This document shows, in pieces, positions 7,105-11,611 of a stretch of DNA of 11,611 nt; the first letter of the stretch is position 1; every line of letters starts with the position of its first letter. Source of the stretch: JAXIPB01 sp045403155 (GTDB lineage Bacteria > Actinomycetota > Actinomycetes > Mycobacteriales > Micromonosporaceae); NCBI GenBank assembly GCA_045403155.1, contig JAXIPB010000078.1:1-11611 (forward strand). Reading direction: 5' to 3'. The translations under genes and the position numbers were made by a program. A model generated the notes under the pieces. The model worked only from the letters and a program-made list of their open reading frames with translations. It made no database searches and was not told the DNA's origin.

Positions 7105-7648
7105 ATGGCGAGGACAAACATCGAGCGGGACGGACGCCGGACCGCATGGCGCAACCCGGTTCTTCGGTTCGAGGGAACATGCCGTGCGCCGGCCGCAGTC
7201 GTGTATGACGTGCTGGCCGATCTCCAGAGCCACCTCGATTGGGCTGGCCAGCGGCAGCTGGAGACCACGCGACTGCTCACAATGGATGCTCCGCCGGGAC
7301 CGGCCGTCATCGGGGTCGAGTTCGTGACAACCGGATCGGACGGCAAGCTCGCTCGTTGCCACTCGCCCTGAGGTGTTCGAATTCGTCACCGAAGGGCAGC
7401 GGCAGAGCAAGCCCGGCAGCAGTCCGTGGCTCGCCACGGCGGCGCATCGATACATGATCGCTCCGGCCGCGGCCGGCTGTCACGTGACATATACAGAGGA
7501 CCTCACCCGCTTCGACGGCGCGCCCTGGGTCATGCGCGCCCCCGGCCTCAGCCGGCTCGTGTTCTGGATGAGCGCCAAATACATGCGGCGCGGCTTCGTT
7601 GGTCTCCTCGCAACGGCGGAGGAACGAGCCGGAGTGCCACCGACATAG
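7105..7648 (+). pseudogene. SRPBCC (START-like) family protein, split by a frameshift
   Basis: ATG 7105, with AGGAGG 8 nt upstream, begins an SRPBCC domain: RFEGTCRAPAAVVYDVLADL, then DWAGQRQLETTRLL, then GVEFVTTGSDGK. The frame stops at TGA 7369-7371. The remainder continues in the next frame from about 7358 as ATRPEVFEFVTEGQ, then HRYMIAPAAAGCHVTYTEDL and the closing helix KYMRRGFVGLLATAEERAG, to TAG 7646-7648. The two halves together cover one SRPBCC domain of about 180 residues, a fold that forms a cavity for hydrophobic ligands. The break lies between about 7341 and 7370; one extra base, or a small loss not divisible by three, would explain it. A split gene or a sequencing error are the alternatives. 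It sits 69 nt after the LuxR remnant and 73 nt before an intact LuxR regulator. Confidence 0.78.
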
Positions 7649-7721
7649 CCACGGCACTCGGCGGGGCCGTCGAGCCGGGCGAGGGCGGCGGTGTGGGCGC
7701 GCTGCCCCGTAGTGTCATCAC

Positions 7722-10460
7722 GTGTCCGTCACGGCCGGTCACCTCGTTGGCCGGGAAGATGAGGTGGGAGCGATCCTCCGCCTGCTCGGCGTCCCTGATC
7801 GCCTTCCCGGCCTCGCCGTGTTGCCGGGCGATGCCGGGATCGGCAAGACGACCCTCTGGCTCGCGGGCGTCGGCGCTGCGACCGACCGCGGTTATCGGAT
7901 CCTGTCCGCTCGACCCTCGGAGGCTGAAACCCGATTCTCGTTCGCGGGGTTGACCGACCTCCTCGGCAGCGCGAGAGACGTCGTCGCCGAGCTGCCGACC
8001 GTCCAGCGTCAGGCTCTTGAAGCAGCGTTGCTGCTCGGCGAGCCGGAGATCCACATCGATGAGCGCGCAGTCGCCGCTGCCTTCCTCGAAACGGTGCGGC
8101 GGCTTGCCCGCGACGGTCCTGTCTGCATCGCGGTCGACGACGTCCAGTGGCTGGACGCGGCTTCGCTTGCGGCGCTTCGTTACGCACTCGCCCGCTTGGA
8201 CGGTGAGCCGGTCGCCGCCCTGGTGGCGGTCCGCGGCGACGTGCCGGATTGGCTGCTTCGTGCCGTACGTGAGGACCGACGGCACACGGTCCACGTCAGG
8301 GGGCTGAGCCTCGGCGCGACCCACGAGCTGCTCCGCGTCCGCCTCGGCGCGACGTTTCCGAGGCCGACGCTGACCAGACTCTGGGAGACGTCGCGCGGCA
8401 ACCCCTTCTTCGCGCTCGAACTGGCAGCCGCGCTTCAACGCAGTGGCAGGACGCTCGCGCCCGGCGACGACCTCCCCATTCCGTCGAGACTCGATGAGCT
8501 CCTGCACGCCCGTATCGATGTGCTCGGCACCGCGGCGCTGGATGCCGCCCGGGCCGTGGCGGCACTGGCCGACCCGAACGTCACGGTTCTGGAGGCGCTG
8601 CTGGGGTCTCGCTTCGATCGTGCGCTTGCTGAAGCGCTCGACGCGAGGATTCTCGAGCTCGATCGAGAGCTCGTGAGATTCACCCATCCGCTGCTCGGCT
8701 CTGCCGTCGCCGCACGTCAGACGCCCGCCCGCCGCAGATCGTTGCACGCACGCCTCGCCGACCTCGTGTCGTCCGCCGAAGAGCGAGCGCGCCATCTCGC
8801 GCTCGCCACGTATCAGCCCGACGGCGACGTCGCAGAAGTCCTCGAGCAAGCCGCCCGAACGGCACAACTCCGAGGCGCGCCAACCGCGGCCGCCGATCTC
8901 GCCGAGCAGGCGCTGCGACTCACCCCTCTTTCGAGCCCGGCTGACGCGCTGCGCCGCACCCTCGTCGCGGCCGACATGTACACCCGAGCGGGGGAAACCG
9001 ACCGAGCAATCGCCTTGCTTGAGCGAGCGCGCGCAGTCGCAGCGCCCGGCGACGAGCGGGCGACCGTCCTCATCCGCCTGGCTGGCATCCGGCCCACACC
9101 AGGCTCGATTGCGCTCTACCACGACGCGCTCGCGGAAGCTCGTGACGATGCGCTCCGGGCCACACTCCACGTTCGCCTAGCGAGATTGATGCGCTGGGAT
9201 GCGGGCTTCGGACCAGCCGTCGAACACGCGGAACTCGCTGTCCGCGCCGCCTCACGCGTCGCCGACGCTACGGTGCGTTGCCAGGCCCTCGCGATCCTTG
9301 GGGTGACACAGTTCTTCGCCGGCGGCGGCATCGCGACCGCGACGATGGACGAGGCCATTGCACTCGAACGGTCGTTGACCGAGTGGCCACTCGACGGTGG
9401 CCCGACAAGGCAGCTCGGCTTGCTGCTCTTCTGGTCGGCGGACATCGAGCGCGGACGCGAGATCGTGCAGGACCTCGAGCGCGCGGCTAAAGCGCGTAAC
9501 GACCCCGTAGTCGAGTCCGATGCACTGTGGATCATGGGCCTCCTCGCTTGGCGAGCAGGAGATTGGGAGGATGCCGAACGGTACATCGCCGAGATGATTG
9601 TGCTGTCAACGCAGCTCGGAGATCTGACGCCTCCAGCCGAGTTCCCGGCCGCCGTGATTGCAGCCCACCAAGGCCGGATCGGCGACGCGCGAGCGATAGC
9701 GCGGAACGCGATCGCCCGGGCCGAGGGGATCCGCGCTTCGCAGTCGGGTCACGGCTGGGTGCTCGGCTTCGTCGAGCTGTCGCTCGGAGATGCGAGCGCG
9801 GCCCTCGTGCACCTGCGACGCTCGTACGAGATTCGCAACGCCTTTATGCTCGACCCGGCACAGCGGCTCGAGCTGGGTGATCTGCTGGAGGCGCTGATCG
9901 GGGTAGGCGAGCTCAACGAGGCCGAGCAGATACTCGCGACGTGGCAGGAGCGCGCCGAAGCGCTGGACCGAGCCTGGGCGCTCGCCATCCTCGCGCGGTG
10001 TCGCGCATTGCTCCTCGCGGCGCGGGGCGAAATCGAGGGTGCCTTCGCTCACTTCGACGACGCCCTCGCCCAACATGACCGAAGCACGGATCCCTTCCAT
10101 CGCGGCCGAACGCTGCTCGCGCTCGGGCGAACGCAACGACGGGCGAAACGGCGCGCCGCCGCCCGCACCACACTCGAGCAGGCCTTGGCCGTCTTCCAGC
10201 GGCTCGGCGCGCCACTGTGGAGCGAGCAGGCTCGCGCCGAACTTGCGCGCATCGGCGGCCGCGCGCCCTCGCGCGGCGATCTGACGGAGGCCGAGAGTCT
10301 CATCGCCGGGCTCGTCGCCGAGGGCCGCACGAACCGCGAAGTCGCGGCTGCCCTCTTCCTCACCGAGCATTCGGTCGAGACAGCGCTCACACGCGTCTAC
10401 CGCAAGCTCGGCGTCCGATCTCGCGCCGAGCTCACTCGCCGCCTGGCCTCAAAGACCTGA
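7722..10460 (+). CDS. LAL-type LuxR-family transcriptional regulator with AAA/NB-ARC-like ATPase
   Basis: A 912-aa protein, normal length for the large ATP-binding LuxR (LAL, MalT-like) family. The N-terminal ATPase starts with LVGREDEV (8-15), Walker A GDAGIGKTT (36-44) and Walker B VCIAVDDVQWLD (134-145). The middle (about 340-850) is alpha-helical and TPR-like (AGETDRAIALLERARAVA and similar). The end (about 853-910) is a LuxR helix-turn-helix: LTEAESLIAGLVAEGRTNRE, then VAAALFLTEHSVETALTRVY. Such proteins bind ATP and an inducer, oligomerise and activate target promoters. The GTG start at 7722 places LVGRE at the usual distance from the N-terminus, although no clear SD precedes it. Neighbours are a broken SRPBCC gene upstream and a secreted cupin downstream; either may be a target. 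No other start is better supported. Confidence 0.93.
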   Translation: MSVTAGHLVGREDEVGAILRLLGVPDRLPGLAVLPGDAGIGKTTLWLAGVGAATDRGYRILSARPSEAETRFSFAGLTDLLGSARDVVAELPTVQRQALEAALLLGEPEIHIDERAVAAAFLETVRRLARDGPVCIAVDDVQWLDAASLAALRYALARLDGEPVAALVAVRGDVPDWLLRAVREDRRHTVHVRGLSLGATHELLRVRLGATFPRPTLTRLWETSRGNPFFALELAAALQRSGRTLAPGDDLPIPSRLDELLHARIDVLGTAALDAARAVAALADPNVTVLEALLGSRFDRALAEALDARILELDRELVRFTHPLLGSAVAARQTPARRRSLHARLADLVSSAEERARHLALATYQPDGDVAEVLEQAARTAQLRGAPTAAADLAEQALRLTPLSSPADALRRTLVAADMYTRAGETDRAIALLERARAVAAPGDERATVLIRLAGIRPTPGSIALYHDALAEARDDALRATLHVRLARLMRWDAGFGPAVEHAELAVRAASRVADATVRCQALAILGVTQFFAGGGIATATMDEAIALERSLTEWPLDGGPTRQLGLLLFWSADIERGREIVQDLERAAKARNDPVVESDALWIMGLLAWRAGDWEDAERYIAEMIVLSTQLGDLTPPAEFPAAVIAAHQGRIGDARAIARNAIARAEGIRASQSGHGWVLGFVELSLGDASAALVHLRRSYEIRNAFMLDPAQRLELGDLLEALIGVGELNEAEQILATWQERAEALDRAWALAILARCRALLLAARGEIEGAFAHFDDALAQHDRSTDPFHRGRTLLALGRTQRRAKRRAAARTTLEQALAVFQRLGAPLWSEQARAELARIGGRAPSRGDLTEAESLIAGLVAEGRTNREVAAALFLTEHSVETALTRVYRKLGVRSRAELTRRLASKT

Positions 10461-10538
10461 GGTTTCCAGCTTTAGCCGACGCTCCCTAACCGCGAGCCTA
10501 TGGGCGAGCGAAAACAACCAACGAAAGCAGGGAGCACC

Positions 10539-11024
10539 ATGAAGAAGCTCGCGGTGGCAGCGGCCGTCCTCGCCGGGGTCGCTGTCCTCACGATCACCAC
10601 GACGGCCCAGGCGACACCCGGCGCCGGGGTGACCAGCACCGTCTTCGCGGTCGGCTCGTTCGATGTCCTCGAGGCCAAGACCATCTCGAACGACTGGCAG
10701 GCCCGCATCGACACGAAGGGCGCCACGGACGTTCATATCCTGGAGAACAGGATCGCGCCGGGCGGAACGTTTGGCTGGCACTCGCATCCCGGGCCGAGCA
10801 TCGTGGTCGTCAAGTCCGGTGAGCTGACGCTCTACCACGGACACGATCCGACCTGCACACCGCACGTCTTCGCGGCAGGGTCGGGATTTGTCGACGACGG
10901 CGGCATGGTCCACGTCGTCCGCAACGAAGGCACCGTCGATGCAGTCGTCTACGTCACCACGCTCGTTCCGAAGGGCGCTGCGCGACGCATCGACGAGCCG
11001 AGCCCGGGGCATTGTCCCTTCTAG
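10539..11024 (+). CDS. Secreted cupin-domain protein
   Basis: A 161-aa protein starting at ATG 10539, with AGGGAG 4 nt upstream; this start gives a clean Sec signal peptide. The peptide has Lys2-Lys3, a hydrophobic core to about residue 20 and a probable cut after AQA (25/26). An in-frame ATG at 10500 would add 13 polar residues before it and is less likely. The mature part is a single cupin: motif 1 GGTFGWHSHPGP (His81, His83) and motif 2 GGMVHVVRNEG (His125, Asn129). The usual motif-1 glutamate is not seen, so the metal site would rest on three histidines. Cys106 and Cys159 could form a disulfide. The substrate cannot be told from sequence; related proteins bind or sense small molecules outside the cell. 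It starts 78 nt after the LAL regulator on the same strand. Confidence 0.87.
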   Translation: MKKLAVAAAVLAGVAVLTITTTAQATPGAGVTSTVFAVGSFDVLEAKTISNDWQARIDTKGATDVHILENRIAPGGTFGWHSHPGPSIVVVKSGELTLYHGHDPTCTPHVFAAGSGFVDDGGMVHVVRNEGTVDAVVYVTTLVPKGAARRIDEPSPGHCPF

Positions 11025-11040
11025 CGCCAACGGGAAAAGA

Positions 11041-11070
11041 GACGGAGGGCGGCTCTGGTCGCCCTCCGTC
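11041..11070 (+). terminator. 11-bp perfect hairpin between the cupin and DUF4242 genes
   Basis: Arms 11041-11051 and 11060-11070 are perfect complements (GACGGAGGGCG / CGCCCTCCGTC) around an 8-nt loop, beginning 16 nt after the cupin stop. There is no T-run, as is common for high-G+C terminators. The next gene's SD follows at once, so it may also act as an attenuator or translational switch. Confidence 0.7.
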
Positions 11071-11080
11071 GGGAGGTCAT

Positions 11081-11365
11081 ATGCCCAGCTATCTCGTCGA
11101 GGTGTACCTGCCGCAGTCACGCGCTCATGAAGCGCGCGACTGCGGACGTCGCGCTCGAACCGCCGCTGAGCAGCTCGCCCGCGAGGGCGTGCCAATCCGC
11201 TACGTCCGCACGACATACCTGCCGGACGATGAGACGTGCTTCCACCTCTTCGGGGCGCCCACGGCAGCGGCCGTTGAGGAGGCCTGCCGCCGGGCGACAC
11301 TCGGCCGCGTACGTATCACGTCAGTGATCGAAGCATTCCGAGCCGTCCGTCGCCGAGAAGAATGA
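11081..11365 (+). CDS. DUF4242-family (SCO4226-like) small protein
   Basis: A 94-aa protein starting at ATG 11081, with GGGAGG (11071-11076) 4 nt upstream. It begins MPSYLVEVYLPQS and has an alternating strand/helix pattern (REGVPIRYVRTTYLPDDETC, FHLFGAPTAAAVEEACRRAT) typical of DUF4242. These are small ferredoxin-like-fold proteins; the Streptomyces member SCO4226 binds nickel. I see few conserved metal ligands here apart from Cys and His in DDETCFHLF, so metal binding is unsure. It lies 56 nt after the cupin gene, separated by a strong hairpin, so it may be partly uncoupled from it. Starting further upstream in the same frame would place the hairpin inside the gene, which is unlikely. Confidence 0.75.
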   Translation: MPSYLVEVYLPQSRAHEARDCGRRARTAAEQLAREGVPIRYVRTTYLPDDETCFHLFGAPTAAAVEEACRRATLGRVRITSVIEAFRAVRRREE

Positions 11366-11439
11366 ACACGCTGTTCGTGCGATCACATGCACCCCAGCGC
11401 GCACGCCTGAAAAGGCACGGGCAGGTTCCAGACAGCCAA

Positions 11440-11467
11440 CGGGCCAGCACCTATCGATGCTGACCCG
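11440..11467 (-). terminator. Terminator-like hairpin for the minus-strand gene at the right edge
   Basis: Arms 11440-11449 and 11458-11467 with an 8-nt loop. Read on the minus strand all ten pairs form (one as G-U); on the plus strand one pair is a C/A mismatch. This favours a minus-strand transcript. It lies 26 nt beyond the stop of the minus-strand gene and could also serve the convergent DUF4242 gene. Confidence 0.55.
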
Positions 11468-11493
11468 CTCGGAATCTCGAACTGTGCTGGATG

Positions 11494-11611
11494 TCAGGAG
11501 GAGTAGCCGCGGCTGGCGACCCAGTCGGCCAGCTTCGTGATGCTCATCTTGTAGGTGTTGCCGCCCACCCGGTCGGCCGGGTCGGTGATCTTGACGGTCT
11601 TGCCGTTGTTC
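11494..11611 (-). CDS. C-terminal end of a minus-strand gene, possibly a C39-like peptidase or other secreted protein (partial)
   Basis: The minus strand reads 38 codons from the window edge to TGA at 11494-11496: NNGKTVKITDPADRVGGN, then TYKMSITKLADWVASRGYSS. Almost all third positions are G or C, and the hairpin just downstream supports a real gene end. The TDPADRVGG...LADWVASRGY pattern recalls the C-terminus of C39-like cysteine peptidase domains, but the piece is too short to be sure. The start lies outside the window. Confidence 0.6.
   Translation of the reverse strand, partial: NNGKTVKITDPADRVGGNTYKMSITKLADWVASRGYSS

Noticed and set aside
8654..8675. Palindrome-like CTCGAG/GAGCTC/CGATCG cluster
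   Set aside because: It lies within well-supported coding sequence of the LAL regulator and reads as ordinary Leu-Glu-Leu-Asp-Arg codons.
7548..9170. Minus-strand open frame of 540 codons opposite the LAL regulator
   Set aside because: The plus strand has Walker motifs and a LuxR domain; the antisense product is low-complexity and rich in Arg, Gly and Glu without motifs.

Overview
The window is a high-G+C bacterial chromosome segment. It has dense genes, GTG and TTG starts, AGGAGG-type ribosome binding sites, an ECF sigma/anti-sigma pair, large LAL-type LuxR regulators, an OtrA-like translation factor and a DUF4242 protein. Together these point to an actinobacterium or a close high-G+C soil relative. 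This is inference, because no rRNA or phylogenetic marker is present. No insertion sequence, CRISPR array, tRNA or phage gene is visible.

Layout. Positions 2-1933 (+) hold the 3' part of a two-domain gene: an alpha/beta hydrolase joined by a repeat-containing linker to a GT-B glycosyltransferase. It ends tail-to-tail (8-nt overlap) with a TetM/OtrA-like ribosomal protection GTPase (3986-1926, -). That gene starts at TTG inside a well-initiated 33-codon upstream ORF (4044-3943), a likely leader peptide. Further right on the same strand is a two-gene operon: an ECF sigma factor (5908-5375) overlapping a membrane-anchored beta-propeller protein, the probable anti-sigma factor (5382-4207).

Positions 6020-7648 are a decayed zone. 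A minus-strand C-terminal fragment and the C-terminal third of a plus-strand LuxR regulator abut head-to-head, both lacking their 5' parts. The LuxR remnant also carries a one-base frameshift, and the following SRPBCC gene is split by a second frameshift. An intact 912-aa LAL-type LuxR regulator follows (7722-10460), then a secreted cupin protein (10539-11024) and a DUF4242 protein (11081-11365). An 11-bp hairpin that could compete with a smaller SD-masking hairpin lies between the last two. The right edge carries the C-terminus of a minus-strand gene with a terminator-like hairpin.

Functionally this looks like an accessory regulatory and stress region rather than one pathway. It combines envelope stress sensing (sigma/anti-sigma), antibiotic or ribosome protection with leader control, a LuxR regulator beside small-molecule-binding proteins, and a glycosylation/hydrolysis fusion enzyme. 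The strongest candidates for something new are the leader ORF of the ribosomal protection gene, the hydrolase-glycosyltransferase fusion, the double-truncation junction near 6200-6227, and the hairpin switch before the DUF4242 gene. Two gene linkers also carry in-frame tandem duplications (36 bp and 24 bp).
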